A DNA stretch of 64,000 bases from Streptomyces asoensis (lineage in GTDB: Bacteria > Actinomycetota > Actinomycetes > Streptomycetales > Streptomycetaceae): assembly GCF_013085465.1 (NCBI RefSeq), contig NZ_CP049838.1:6696001-6760000 (forward strand), written 5' to 3'. The position numbers and the translations under genes were made by a program. The notes under the pieces are model-generated. The model saw nothing but the letters and a program-made list of their open reading frames with translations. It made no database searches and was not told the origin of the DNA. Of this stretch, positions 8,811 to 17,546 are shown piece after piece (within the stretch, counting starts at the first letter, position 1; every line of letters begins with the position of its first letter).

Positions 8811-9461
8811 TCAGGTCTCCGCCGCCAGCGCACCCCGGACCAGCTCGGCGGTCTGCGCGTCCCGCGCCGCGGTCACCGTGAGGACGGCGACGAACTGGTC
8901 GACCAGCCAGTCCCGCAGCTCGTCGGCGGGCGGCTGCTCGTCCTCGTCGAGCCAGATGAGGGAGGCCGCCTCGACCGCGGTGATCCACATCCGTACGGTC
9001 ATCCGGAGCCGCGGCCCGGGATCGGGGACCCCCAGGTGGCTGTAGATGTGCTCGGCTGCGGCCCGCCGTACGCCGTCGACGATGGCGGTCGTCCGGGAGG
9101 TCTCGACGACGCTGCCGCCCTGGAGAAGGGCGCTGAAGCCGGCGTCGTGACGGCCGACGAACGTCAGATAGCGGTCGAGGGCGCGGGCGAGGCGGGGGAG
9201 CAGCGGGCCGTCGTGGGGCTCGTCGAAGCAGTGGTGCAGCTCCTCGGCGGCGGAGCGCAGGGCAGCCTCGTAGAGCTGCTGCTTGCCGCCGGGGAAGTAC
9301 CGGTAGACGAGCGGCCGGGACACCCCGGCGGCCTCCGCCACGTCGTCCAGCGAGACGTCCTCGGGGACGCGGTGCGCGAAGAGCGAGAGCGCGGCCTCGA
9401 GCAGCTGGCTGCGGCGCTCCTCGACGCTGAGACGACGGTAGGCGGGGGCGGCGGGGGTCAT
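8811..9461 (-). CDS. TetR-family transcriptional regulator
   Basis: 216 aa. The N-terminal HTH is typical: RRSQLLEAALSLFAHR, then VSLDDVAEAAGVSRPLVYRYF with the family's YRYFPGGKQQLY. The C-terminal ligand domain resembles TetR_C groups with a GRHDAGFSALLQGG loop. It lies 46 bp downstream of the AurF-like oxygenase gene on the same strand, so a role as its regulator is likely. A CTTG-N4-CAAG repeat at the oxygenase promoter is a candidate operator. Confidence 0.9.
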   Translation of the reverse strand: MTPAAPAYRRLSVEERRSQLLEAALSLFAHRVPEDVSLDDVAEAAGVSRPLVYRYFPGGKQQLYEAALRSAAEELHHCFDEPHDGPLLPRLARALDRYLTFVGRHDAGFSALLQGGSVVETSRTTAIVDGVRRAAAEHIYSHLGVPDPGPRLRMTVRMWITAVEAASLIWLDEDEQPPADELRDWLVDQFVAVLTVTAARDAQTAELVRGALAAET

Positions 9462-9507
9462 GACGTGCAGCGTAATCGCCCACCCCCGCCCCGTGCCCGC
9501 CGCCGGG

Positions 9508-10446
9508 TCACGCCAGCAGTCCGGACGACCTCCACAGCCGCCGCCCGACGCCCCGCAGCACCCCTATGTCGTCCAGGAAGTCCGTGAGCCGCTTCGATCC
9601 CGTCTGCATGACCTCCCGCCGGTGTCCGCTCGCCCGCACCTGCGCCACGGCCTCCCGCTTGTCCAGGCCCACGTTCGTGTAGACGTCCGGGTTCACGAAC
9701 GCCACGGAGAACACCCGCGCGAACTCGCCCGACGTGACCCTGGTGAACTCCTGGGACCACTTCGGCGCCGTCACCATCTGGCGGCGCAGCTCCTCACGGG
9801 CGTAGCGCACATGCCGGGCCTCCTCCACGACGTGGATCCGGGTGACGCCCCGGACCAGCGGCTGGACCCGCTCGTCCGGGAAGGTCAGCCGCTGCATCCA
9901 GTCGAGGACCTCCTCGCCGAGCAGGGTCGCGGTGAACGAGCCGGGGGTCGTGGAGATCGTCTTGAACAGCCGGCCCAGGTTCTGGTGGGCGCGGCTCACC
10001 GGGTAGTAGGGCGTCCCGCCCTGGGTGATCAGCCGGGCGAACATCTTCGAGTGCCGGCACTCGTCCTCGATCTCGGTCAGCGCGTACCGCACATGCGCGC
10101 TCGTCGCCGCCTTGTCGTAGATGTGCCGGACGAGCAGCTGCATGAGGATGAGCTCGAACCAGATCCCGAGCGAGGCGAGCGCGGCGGCCTCGTGCCGCGA
10201 CAGCAGGATCCGCTGCTCCTCGCTCATCCGCCGCCACATCGGCGTGTCGTACAGCGACACCAGCTCCGGCGGCCAGAACCACTTGCCCTCCTCGAAGGGG
10301 GCGTCCCAGTCCAGTTCCTTGTCGGGGTCGAAGGAGTGCTTGGCGGAGGACGCGAGCAGCCGCTCGGCCACCTGCTCCCGGTCCTTGAGCAGGCCCAGCG
10401 CGTCCCGCAGCCCTTCCAGCGCGTCGGCATCGGTGAGGGTCGTCAT
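9508..10446 (-). CDS. AurF-like non-haem diiron oxygenase
   Basis: 312 aa helical protein. Candidate iron ligands sit in EIEDECRHSKMF, EEVLDWMQ and VVEEARHVRYA, the E..ExxH and EEARH pattern of the AurF/p-aminobenzoate N-oxygenase group. AurF proteins use a diiron centre to oxygenate aryl amines or other small molecules; the substrate here is not predictable. ATG 10446 (MTTLTDADAL) is preferred over an upstream start that would run through the promoter. First gene of a likely three-gene transcript with the TetR regulator and a small protein. Confidence 0.8.
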   Translation of the reverse strand: MTTLTDADALEGLRDALGLLKDREQVAERLLASSAKHSFDPDKELDWDAPFEEGKWFWPPELVSLYDTPMWRRMSEEQRILLSRHEAAALASLGIWFELILMQLLVRHIYDKAATSAHVRYALTEIEDECRHSKMFARLITQGGTPYYPVSRAHQNLGRLFKTISTTPGSFTATLLGEEVLDWMQRLTFPDERVQPLVRGVTRIHVVEEARHVRYAREELRRQMVTAPKWSQEFTRVTSGEFARVFSVAFVNPDVYTNVGLDKREAVAQVRASGHRREVMQTGSKRLTDFLDDIGVLRGVGRRLWRSSGLLA

Positions 10447-10490
10447 GGCTCTTATGAGACTGCTTGTCAGCAAGGCCGTCAATCCCTCAC
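10447..10490 (-). promoter_or_regulatory. Candidate promoter/operator of the diiron oxygenase gene
   Basis: Reading the minus strand upstream of ATG 10446 there is TTGACG, then about 17 bp, then a weak TCTCAT. Between them lies CTTGCTGACAAG, an inverted repeat (CTTG-N4-CAAG), a plausible binding site for the TetR regulator encoded in the same transcript. This is inference from position only. Confidence 0.35.
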
Positions 10491-10588
10491 GCACCATTTG
10501 TTGATCCGGTTCTCGATCCCTTTATTGATCCGGGTCCCGAACGGGTGTCTGCGAGAATCGGCCTCCACAAGCCGTAGGGGGAACCGAC

Positions 10589-11503
10589 TTGAGCTCCGCG
10601 CACGGAAACGACGCCGACCGCGCCGCCGCCCGCCGCAGCCTGGAGGGCCTGGCCCTCGGGGACGCGTTCGGGGAGCGCTGGTTCCCGCTCTTCCGGGATC
10701 CCCGGCAGGCGTACGAGGAGGTCCGCGCCCGCCGGATGCCCGAGGAACGGGACTGGCACTGGACCGACGACACGGCGATGGCCCTCGGCCTCATCCGGGT
10801 GCTCGACCAGTACGGGGAGGTGCGGCAGCGGGAGCTCGCCCTCGCCTTCGCGCTCGGCTTCGACGCCGACCCGGCCCGCGGCTACGGCCACGGCATGCAC
10901 CAGCTGCTGCCCCGACTGCTCCAGGAACCCGACCGATGGCCCGAGTTCAGCCGCGAGCTCTTCGGCGGCGAGGGCAGCCTCGGCAACGGGTCCGCGATGC
11001 GGGTGGCGCCGTTGGGCGCCTGGTTCCGCTCCAGCCTTCGCCGGGTCGTCGAACAGGCCACCCGCTCCGCCGAGGTCACCCACGCCCACCCGGAGGGCAT
11101 CGCCGGCGCGGTCGCCGTGGCGGTGGCGGCGGCGCTCTCCGCGCGTGGGCAGTTGAGCATCGCCGCGGTGGCCGAGCTGACCCCGGACAGCGCCACCCGC
11201 GACGGCCTCGCCCGCGCCGCCGAACTCCCCTTCACCACCGAGCCGTGGAAGGCATCCGACGTCCTCGGCAACGGTCAGCGCATCCGCGCCGACGACACCG
11301 TGCCCTTCGCCGTCTGGTGCGCCGCCCGCCATCCCGACGATCTCGTCGCCGCGCTGTGGGCCACCGCCGAGGGCTTCGGCGACGTCGACACCACCTGCGC
11401 CATCACCGGCGGCATCGTGGCCGCCCGCACCGGCGTCGACGCCGTCCCCGCACCGTGGCTGGAGCGCCGGGAACCCCTGCCCGGGAAGGCGGGGCACCGA
11501 TGA
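10589..11503 (+). CDS. ADP-ribosylglycohydrolase family protein
   Basis: 304 aa of the DraG/ARH fold. Motifs: LEGLALGDAFGERW near residue 17, HWTDDTAMALGLI (metal-binding Thr-Asp-Asp), GSLGNGSAMRVAPLG, THAHPEGIAGAVAVA, and GFGDVDTTCAITGGIV (second metal Asp pair). The family removes ADP-ribose from Arg, Ser or small molecules and needs two Mg/Mn ions. TTG 10589 is preceded by AGGGGGA. The next small gene overlaps its stop codon. Confidence 0.88.
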   Translation: MSSAHGNDADRAAARRSLEGLALGDAFGERWFPLFRDPRQAYEEVRARRMPEERDWHWTDDTAMALGLIRVLDQYGEVRQRELALAFALGFDADPARGYGHGMHQLLPRLLQEPDRWPEFSRELFGGEGSLGNGSAMRVAPLGAWFRSSLRRVVEQATRSAEVTHAHPEGIAGAVAVAVAAALSARGQLSIAAVAELTPDSATRDGLARAAELPFTTEPWKASDVLGNGQRIRADDTVPFAVWCAARHPDDLVAALWATAEGFGDVDTTCAITGGIVAARTGVDAVPAPWLERREPLPGKAGHR

Positions 11504-11826
11504 CCGCAGACGTGCAGCCCATTGCCGCCCTCCGGGTGCGCAACTCCGGCAGTGAGCTGCTCGAACTCATCCTCGAGCCGTACGGCAGCGATCACTGGAT
11601 GCGACCCGGCGAGACCTTCGTGATCTGGACGCTCGGGTGGCCGGGCGACGGGGTGTCCGAGGCGGCCGGGACGTCCGAGGCGTTCGAAGTGGACCACAGG
11701 CCGGGGACGGTGACCGTGCACGCCGAGGTGCTGCCCGCCTACGTCGGGGACGTCGACGGCAACGAGATCGACTGCGGCCACCGCAGGCCGCCGCCCGCCG
11801 GCCCGTTCCGGCTGAACCTTCCCTAG
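11500..11826 (+). CDS. Hypothetical 108-aa protein coupled to the ADP-ribosylglycohydrolase
   Basis: ATG 11500 overlaps the preceding stop (ATGA). The protein looks like a single beta-rich domain (IAALRVRNSGSELLELILEP, GETFVIWTLGW, FEVDHRPGTVTVHAEV) ending at RLNLP. Function not recognised. Its TAG stop is the left target duplication of the insertion sequence that follows, so the element landed without changing the protein. Confidence 0.7.
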   Translation: MTADVQPIAALRVRNSGSELLELILEPYGSDHWMRPGETFVIWTLGWPGDGVSEAAGTSEAFEVDHRPGTVTVHAEVLPAYVGDVDGNEIDCGHRRPPPAGPFRLNLP

Positions 11827-12711
11827 GGCGTGTCCGCAAAGTCGCTTGCTCGTTGGTCGGTTCATGGTGCGTCGTCATGAGCTGAGCGATGAGTCGTGGG
11901 CGGTGATCGAACCGTTGCTGGCCCCTCCCCGGATGGGCCGGCCGGTGCGGGACCGCCGCCAAGTGGTGAACGGGATCTGGTGGAAGCTGTCCACCGGCGC
12001 GGCCTGGCGGGATCTGCCCGAGCGCTATGGGCCGTGGAAGACCGTCTACGAACGCTTTCGCCGCTGGTCGGCGGACGGCACCTGGGACCGCCTGCTCGCC
12101 CACGTCCAACAGCACTCCGACGCCGTGGGAGCCGTCGACTGGTCGATCGTATGCATCGACTCCACGACCGTGCGGGCCCACCAGCATGCCGCCGGGGCCC
12201 GAAAAGGGGGCCCTGGCCGGGCGAGGCGATCGGCCGGTCCCGCGGCGGACTGACCACGAAGATCCACCTCGCCTGCGACGGCCGGGGACGACCCCTGGCC
12301 TTCACCCTCACCGCTGGCAACGTCAACGACTGCACCCAGTTCGAGCAGGTCATGGCCCGCATCCGCATCGAGCGGTGCGGGCCGGGCCGTCCTCGCACCC
12401 GGCCGGAACTGGTGGCCGCCGACAAGGGCTACTCGTCCACGAAGATCCGCACCTATCTCCGCCGACGAGGCATCAAGGCCGCCATCCCCGAGCGGATCGA
12501 CCAGATCAACGGCCGTATCCGGCGAGGCGAGAGCCGGTGCCGGCTCAACCGCGCGGCCTACCGCCGGCGCAACGTCGTCGAACGCTGCTTCAACAGGCTC
12601 AAGCACAACAAAGCCCTGGCCACCCGCTACGACAAACGCGCCCGCCACTACCAGGCCCTGGTCACCCTCGCCTGCCTACGACTCTGGCTCCCCTGACTTT
12701 GCGGACACGAC
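11827..12711 (+). mobile_element. IS5-type insertion sequence (IS427-like layout), 885 bp
   Basis: Left end GGCGTGTCCGCAAAGTC and right end, read inverted, GTCGTGTCCGCAAAGTC form terminal inverted repeats. CTAG flanks both sides (11823-11826 and 12712-12715) as a likely target duplication. Two overlapping transposase frames joined by a -1 shift at an AAAAGGGGG run fit the two-frame IS5/IS427 group. It sits between the ADP-ribosylglycohydrolase operon and its terminator-like hairpin. Confidence 0.85.
11864..12696 (+). CDS. IS5-family transposase made by -1 frameshift
   Basis: The first frame (to 12253) begins ELSDESWAVIEPLLAPP, the N-terminal transposase domain, and carries VDWSIVCIDSTTVRAHQ with the first catalytic Asp. 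The second frame gives GEAIGRSRGGLTTKIHLA, VAADKGYSSTKIRTYL (second Asp) and YRRRNVVERCFNRLKHNKAL (catalytic Glu), completing the DDE triad. The frames join at CGA AAA GGG GGC near 12200-12211; slipping back one base on AAA restores a full protein. ATG 11864 is the likely start; an upstream TTG also exists. The element looks intact. Confidence 0.85.
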
Positions 12712-12713
12712 CT

Positions 12714-12763
12714 AGGTCGTGTCCGCCGCAAGTCCCGCCTGGCTCGCGGCGGAGATACGACCT
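12714..12763. terminator. Large stem-loop, likely bidirectional terminator
   Basis: AGGTCGT at 12714-12720 pairs with ACGACCT at 12757-12763, and CCGCCGC pairs with GCGGCGG inside it. It lies between convergent genes. Its left arm starts GGTCGTGTCCGC, matching the outer end of the adjacent insertion sequence. Confidence 0.6.
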
Positions 12764-12816
12764 GGCCCCTCGCGGACGGACGGGACCTACGGGACGCAGA
12801 GGCCCGGCCGGACCGG

Positions 12817-13347
12817 CTAGACCGAGCAGCCCAGGTTCTCCGGTACCGAGAGCGTGATCGGCTCCGCGCCCTGCGCCGGGAAGGACGTGCGCAGGCCGAA
12901 GGCGTACGGGGTCGGGCCGTTCGCGCGCAGATGGAGGAGGCGGGACTCGGCCTCCGCGACCGTCGGGTGGTGGCCCGCCGGTACCCACCACAGGGCCGTC
13001 ATCGCCTCCGCCACCCGCTCGAACCACTCCCGGCGGCGCGAGAGAAGCTCGCGGTGCCGGCCCTGGTACATGAACGCGGTCAGGGCGTCGATGTCCCGCC
13101 ACACCGTCATGTTGATGATCAGCCAGGAGTCCCCGAAGACCTGGATGTCGGTCGCGTCGCCGCCCTCGGACTGGAGGCGCCACACATAGCCGTCCGCCGC
13201 CTCCGCGGTGGCGTTGACCGGGTCGAGAGCGTCGACGAAGTCCTTCAACTCCGGGGAATCCAGCGGGAACTTGAGGCGGGAGATGTTGACCTGGGCGAGT
13301 TCGAAAGCGGCGGGCTCGGTGACGTTCTCAGCTCTCGTGTCAGTCAT
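12817..13347 (-). CDS. DUF3291-type protein
   Basis: 176 aa. The pattern FELAQVNISRLKFPLDSPEL at the start, INMTVWRDIDALTAFMYQ in the middle and RREWFERV..MTALWWVPAGHHPT match the DUF3291 family, which resembles antibiotic-biosynthesis monooxygenase folds, although no catalytic role is established. ATG 13347. Monocistronic by position, convergent with the IS and about 45 bp from the penicillin-binding protein gene upstream. Confidence 0.75.
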   Translation of the reverse strand: MTDTRAENVTEPAAFELAQVNISRLKFPLDSPELKDFVDALDPVNATAEAADGYVWRLQSEGGDATDIQVFGDSWLIINMTVWRDIDALTAFMYQGRHRELLSRRREWFERVAEAMTALWWVPAGHHPTVAEAESRLLHLRANGPTPYAFGLRTSFPAQGAEPITLSVPENLGCSV

Positions 13348-13391
13348 GAGCGAACCGTAGGACGCCCCTGTGCGGTCCGGCACCCCCCGTC

Positions 13392-14849
13392 TCACGACGT
13401 GAGCACCGCCTCCATCACCGCCCGGGCGATCGGAGCCGCCATCCCGCCCCCGGTGATGTCCCCGCGGCGCTCCGACCCGTCCTCGACCACCACCGCGACC
13501 GCCACGCTCGGCTCCATGTCCCGCTCGGCCCGCGCCCAGGAGACGAACCAGGCGTACGGGATCCCGGCGTTGCCCAGACCGTGCTGGGCGGTGCCGGTCT
13601 TGCCGCCGACGACCGCGCCGGGGATCGCGGCGTTCGTGCCGGTGCCCTCCCGCACCACGTCCACCATCAGCTCCCGCATCAGCCGCGCCGTCGAGGGGAG
13701 CATCGCCTGGCGGGACGGGCGGGAACCGGCCGTGGCCACCGTGGCCCCGCCCTGCCGTGTCGTCCGCTCCACCAGGTACGGCGTGCGCACCTGCCCCCCG
13801 TCGGCCACGGCCGCCGACACCATCGCCATCTGGAGCGGGGTCGCCCGGGTGTTGAACTGGCCGATGGAGGACAGCGCCAACTGCGCCTGGTCGAGCGAGG
13901 TGTCGAAGGTGCTCGGCGCGACGGCGAACGGGATCCGCACGGCCACGTCGTTGAAGCCGAACGCCTGCGCCGTCCGGGTCATCCGGGCCAGGCCGGTGTC
14001 CACGCCGAGCTTCGCGAACACCGTGTTGCACGACCACGCGAAGGCGTCCCGCAGCGGAGCGTCCTCGCAACCGGGGCCCTCGTTCGTCAGGCCCGTCGTC
14101 GTCCCGGGCAGCTGGTAGGGGGCGGGGGAGTCGGTGGCCGCGTCGAGGTCGGTGATCACCCCCGCGTCCAGGGCCGCCGCCGCGGTGACCACCTTGAACG
14201 TCGACCCCGGCGGATACGTCTGGCGCGCCGCCCGGTTCAGCATCGGTTTGTCCGGGTCGCCGTTCAGCCGCACCCAGGCCCGTTCGGCCGCGGCGTCGTT
14301 CCCGGACAGCACGGCGGGGTCGTACGAGGGGCTCGACACCAGCGCCAGCACCCGCCCCGTCGACGGCTCCACCGCCGCCACCGCGCCCTTGCGCCCGCCC
14401 AGCCCCTCGTACGCGGCCTGCTGGGCCCGGCGGTTCAGGGTCGTCACCACGTTGCCGCCGGCCGGCCGGCCGTGCGTGACGTCGTTCCACAGCGGGAACG
14501 GCGAGAGCATCGGATCGGCCCCGGAGAGCACGTCGTCCCCGGTGTGCTCCAGGAACGTCGTCCCGTACACCTGCGAGGCGAAGCCGGTCACCGGCGCGTA
14601 CAGCGGCCCGTCGCGGTACGTGCGCTCGTAGCGCAGCTGCTCACCGGTGTCCCGGGAGCCGGTCACGGGGGCGCCGTCGACCAGGATGTCGCCGCGCGGC
14701 TGGGCGTAACGGGCGATGGAGTCGCGCCGGTTGGCCGGATTGCCGTCGTACGTTCCGGACTGGACGACCTGGATGCGCAGGGCGTTGACCAGGAGCGCCA
14801 CCAGCAGCAGGGCGCAGAAGGCGGCGGCGTGCCGGATGTGCCGGGTCAA
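13392..14849 (-). CDS. Class B penicillin-binding protein (PbpA/FtsI-like transpeptidase)
   Basis: 485 aa with one N-terminal membrane helix (HIRHAAAFCALLLVALLVNAL) and a short dimerisation region. The transpeptidase domain has the three penicillin-binding motifs: STFK (in YPPGSTFKVVTAA), SCN (in AFAWSCNTVFAKLG) and KTGTA (in VGGKTGTAQHG). It crosslinks peptidoglycan outside the membrane. Its ATG overlaps the stop of the FtsW/RodA-like gene (ATGA), the usual pairing of a SEDS glycosyltransferase with its cognate class B PBP. No PknB kinase gene follows, unlike the other SEDS/PBP locus common in Streptomyces. Confidence 0.93.
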   Translation of the reverse strand: MTRHIRHAAAFCALLLVALLVNALRIQVVQSGTYDGNPANRRDSIARYAQPRGDILVDGAPVTGSRDTGEQLRYERTYRDGPLYAPVTGFASQVYGTTFLEHTGDDVLSGADPMLSPFPLWNDVTHGRPAGGNVVTTLNRRAQQAAYEGLGGRKGAVAAVEPSTGRVLALVSSPSYDPAVLSGNDAAAERAWVRLNGDPDKPMLNRAARQTYPPGSTFKVVTAAAALDAGVITDLDAATDSPAPYQLPGTTTGLTNEGPGCEDAPLRDAFAWSCNTVFAKLGVDTGLARMTRTAQAFGFNDVAVRIPFAVAPSTFDTSLDQAQLALSSIGQFNTRATPLQMAMVSAAVADGGQVRTPYLVERTTRQGGATVATAGSRPSRQAMLPSTARLMRELMVDVVREGTGTNAAIPGAVVGGKTGTAQHGLGNAGIPYAWFVSWARAERDMEPSVAVAVVVEDGSERRGDITGGGMAAPIARAVMEAVLTS

Positions 14850-16423
14850 CCGGGCCTCCGTGGGTCCTCGTCGTGGAGTGGGAGTGGGAGTGGGTCGTGG
14901 GATGTGTGGCGCGGTGTGCTGTTCGGCGTGCCGTTCGGTGTGTCGCGCGGTGCGTCGTGGGGTGTGTCGCGCGGTGCGTCGTGGGGTGTGTGGCGCGGCC
15001 GTCTCGCGGAGTCGCTCACCTGGATCAGCAGCGCCACGATCGCCCAGTTGGTGACGACCGAGGAGCCGCCCTGCGCCAGGAACGGCATCGCCATACCGGT
15101 CAGCGGGATCAGCCCGGTCACCCCGCCCGCGATCACGAACACCTGGAGCGCCACGATCGAGGCGAGGCCGGTCGCCAGCAGCCGGCCGAAGGGGTCGCGC
15201 AGGGACAGGCCCGCCCGGTAGCCGCGTTCCACCAGCAGGCCGTAGAGGAGGAAGAGCGCCGAGAGACCCACCAGGCCCAGTTCCTCGCCCGCCGTCGCCA
15301 GGATGAAGTCCGACTTCGCGGCGAAGCCGATGAGGACGGAGTGGCCGAGGCCGAGCCCGGTGCCGGACATCCCGCCGGCCGCGAAGGAGAACAGCGACTG
15401 CGCGAGCTGGTTGGCGCCCTCACCGGCCTCGATCGTCGCGAACGGGTGCAGCCAGTCCTCGACCCTGCTGTGCACATGCGGCTCCAGGCGGCCGACGGCG
15501 ACCGCGCCGAGCGAGGCGAGCAGCAGTCCGACGGCGATCCAGCCGGTGCGGCCGGTGGCGACGTAGAGCATGACCACGAACAGCCCGAAGAAGAGCAGCG
15601 ACGTGCCGAGGTCCCGCTCCAGCACCAGCACCCCGACGCTGAGCAGCCAGATCGTCACGATCGGACCGAGGACGCGCCCGGTGGGCAGTTGGAGCCGTTC
15701 GAAGCGCCAGATCTTCCGGCCCGCGTACGCCAGCGCCGTGCGGTTGGCCGCCAGGTACGCGGCGAAGAACACCGCAAGCAGCACCTTCGCGAACTCGCCC
15801 GGCTGGATGGAGAACCCGGCGATCCGGATCCAGATACGGGCGCCGTTCACGGCAGGGAAGAGGATCGGCAGCGCGAGGAGGGCGAGCGCGGCGACCACAC
15901 AGACGTACGCGTACCGCTGGAGCACCCGGTGGTCGCGCAGCGCGGCCACGACCAGGATGAACAGGGCCACCCCGAGCGTGGACCACACCAGTTGGGTGGG
16001 CGCCGCCCGGTCGCCCGGCGTCTCCAGGTCGAGCCGGTAGATCAGCACCAGGCCCATCCCGTTGAGCAGTACCGCGATGGGGAGGAGCAGCGGGTCGGCG
16101 CACGGGGCGCGCAGCCGCACCGCGAGGTGCGCCAGCAGTGCGAGCACGCCGAGCCCGGCGCCGTAACCGGCGGCGCCGGGCGGGACGGTGCCGTCCTTCG
16201 CGAGGCCGACAGCGCAGTAGCCGTACACGGAGAGCAGCACGGCCAGGACGATGAGGGAGAGTTCGACACCGCGACGCCGGGGGAGGAGCGCCGCGGGGGC
16301 GGGCGCGTCGGCCGCCGCCACGGTGGTTCCGGCACCGGTGGCGCCGGTACCGGCTCCTGACCCTGCTTCCGTCCCCGCTCCTGTTCCCGCTCCCGTCCCT
16401 GCTCCGACTCCGGCTTTCGTCAT
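14846..16423 (-). CDS. SEDS-family glycosyltransferase (FtsW/RodA-like)
   Basis: 525 aa. After a low-complexity Gly/Ala/Thr start (residues 3-40) there are about ten to twelve membrane segments, with the SEDS signature ALAYAGRKIWRFERLQ, VLERDLGTSLLFFGLFVVM and GMAMPFLAQGGSSV near the end. SEDS proteins polymerise lipid II glycan chains. The C-terminal tail is a run of short HD/PRDTP repeats encoded by tandem DNA near 14.90-15.00 kb and is probably unstructured. First gene of the SEDS-PBP pair. Confidence 0.92.
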   Translation of the reverse strand: MTKAGVGAGTGAGTGAGTEAGSGAGTGATGAGTTVAAADAPAPAALLPRRRGVELSLIVLAVLLSVYGYCAVGLAKDGTVPPGAAGYGAGLGVLALLAHLAVRLRAPCADPLLLPIAVLLNGMGLVLIYRLDLETPGDRAAPTQLVWSTLGVALFILVVAALRDHRVLQRYAYVCVVAALALLALPILFPAVNGARIWIRIAGFSIQPGEFAKVLLAVFFAAYLAANRTALAYAGRKIWRFERLQLPTGRVLGPIVTIWLLSVGVLVLERDLGTSLLFFGLFVVMLYVATGRTGWIAVGLLLASLGAVAVGRLEPHVHSRVEDWLHPFATIEAGEGANQLAQSLFSFAAGGMSGTGLGLGHSVLIGFAAKSDFILATAGEELGLVGLSALFLLYGLLVERGYRAGLSLRDPFGRLLATGLASIVALQVFVIAGGVTGLIPLTGMAMPFLAQGGSSVVTNWAIVALLIQVSDSARRPRHTPHDAPRDTPHDAPRDTPNGTPNSTPRHTSHDPLPLPLHDEDPRRPG

Positions 16424-16486
16424 GTCCGGAACCTACCCAAATATGGTTCCTTGTGAGCCTTGGATGCTTTTCGTGTCAGGGCCGGA

Positions 16487-17476
16487 TCAGCACCAGCGAG
16501 GTGTCGTCCCGATGGTGTCGATGTAGCGCGCCGCGCCCCAGGCCCAGGTGCCGTCCGTGAGGAGGTACCAGAGGGAGTCGCCCTGGACGTTCTGACCCGG
16601 GGTCTTGCAGAAGATCGAGACGATCTCGCCGCGATGGGCCACACGGATCACCTGGCTGGCCCGGGTGGGCGCGCTGCGCAGGAGCAGTTCGCTCGCGGTG
16701 ACGCGGCCACGGTAGAGGCGGGAGTCGTTCTGGTTGCCGTTGCCGGACTGCCAGTCACCCCCGTCGGACTGCCAGCTGTTGTCACCCCCGTCGGACTGCC
16801 AGTCACCTCCGCCGGACTGCCAGTCGCCCCCACCGGACTGCCAGCTTCCGTTCTGGTTGCCCTGGCCGTTCTGACCGGCTTGGTCGCCCTGGCCGTTCTG
16901 GTTGCCTTGACCGCCACCTTGGTTGTGGTTGCCCTGGCCGTTCTGGTTGCCTTGGCCGCCGCCTTGGTTCTGGTTGCCTTGACCGCCACCTTGGTTCTGG
17001 TTGCCTTGGCCCCCGCCTTGGTTCTGGTTGCCCTGGCCCCCGCCTTGGTTCTGGTTGCCTTGACCCCCGCCCTGGTTCTGGTTGCCTTGACCGCCACCTT
17101 GGTTCTGGTTGCCCTGGCCCCCACCCTGGTTCTGGTTGCCTTGACCCCCACCCTGGTTCTGGTTGCCTTGACCCCCGCCCTGGTTCTGGTTGCCCTGGCC
17201 CCCGCCTTGGTTCTGGTTGCCCTGGCCGTTCTGATTGCCTTGGCCGCCGCCTTGGCTCTGGTTCTGGTTGCCTTGGCCGCCTCCGCCGCCCTGGTTCTGA
17301 TTCCCCTGGAAGCCGTCGCCGCCCTGGTTCTCCCAGTCGGACGAGCCGTCGTCCTGAGTGGTGAGACCGTTGCCGTCCCAGTCGTCGGCGAGGGCCGGGG
17401 CGACGGCCGCGGTGGCGGCGAGGGTGCCGGCCGCGGTGAGTATGGCGAGGCGGGTGAGAGCGGTACGCAGGGGCAT
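16487..17476 (-). CDS. Secreted protein with long Asn/Gln/Gly repeats and a C-terminal SH3-like domain
   Basis: 329 aa. ATG 17476 has GGAGGT upstream. A signal peptide (ALTRLAILTAAGTLAATAA, cut near ALADD) is followed by about ten near-perfect nine-residue repeats GGGQGNQNQ, encoded by a 27-bp unit between roughly 16.9 and 17.3 kb. WQSGGGD repeats come next, then a bacterial SH3-type domain (SELLLRSAPTRASQVIRVAH to DGTWAWGAARYID). Such SH3 domains often bind cell-wall peptides. The repeat part is prion- or adhesin-like in composition; function unknown. It neighbours cell-wall genes. Confidence 0.85.
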   Translation of the reverse strand: MPLRTALTRLAILTAAGTLAATAAVAPALADDWDGNGLTTQDDGSSDWENQGGDGFQGNQNQGGGGGQGNQNQSQGGGQGNQNGQGNQNQGGGQGNQNQGGGQGNQNQGGGQGNQNQGGGQGNQNQGGGQGNQNQGGGQGNQNQGGGQGNQNQGGGQGNQNQGGGQGNQNQGGGQGNQNGQGNHNQGGGQGNQNGQGDQAGQNGQGNQNGSWQSGGGDWQSGGGDWQSDGGDNSWQSDGGDWQSGNGNQNDSRLYRGRVTASELLLRSAPTRASQVIRVAHRGEIVSIFCKTPGQNVQGDSLWYLLTDGTWAWGAARYIDTIGTTPRWC

Positions 17477-17546
17477 GGCGATACCTCCATGAAGAGGGTG
17501 AAGCTGACTAATCGCCACATTAGGAGCGGTTCGCGCGTGTCGCCCG

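Noticed and set aside
16860..17290. Regular repeats that could suggest a CRISPR array
   Set aside because: Units are adjacent without unique spacers and encode a protein repeat.
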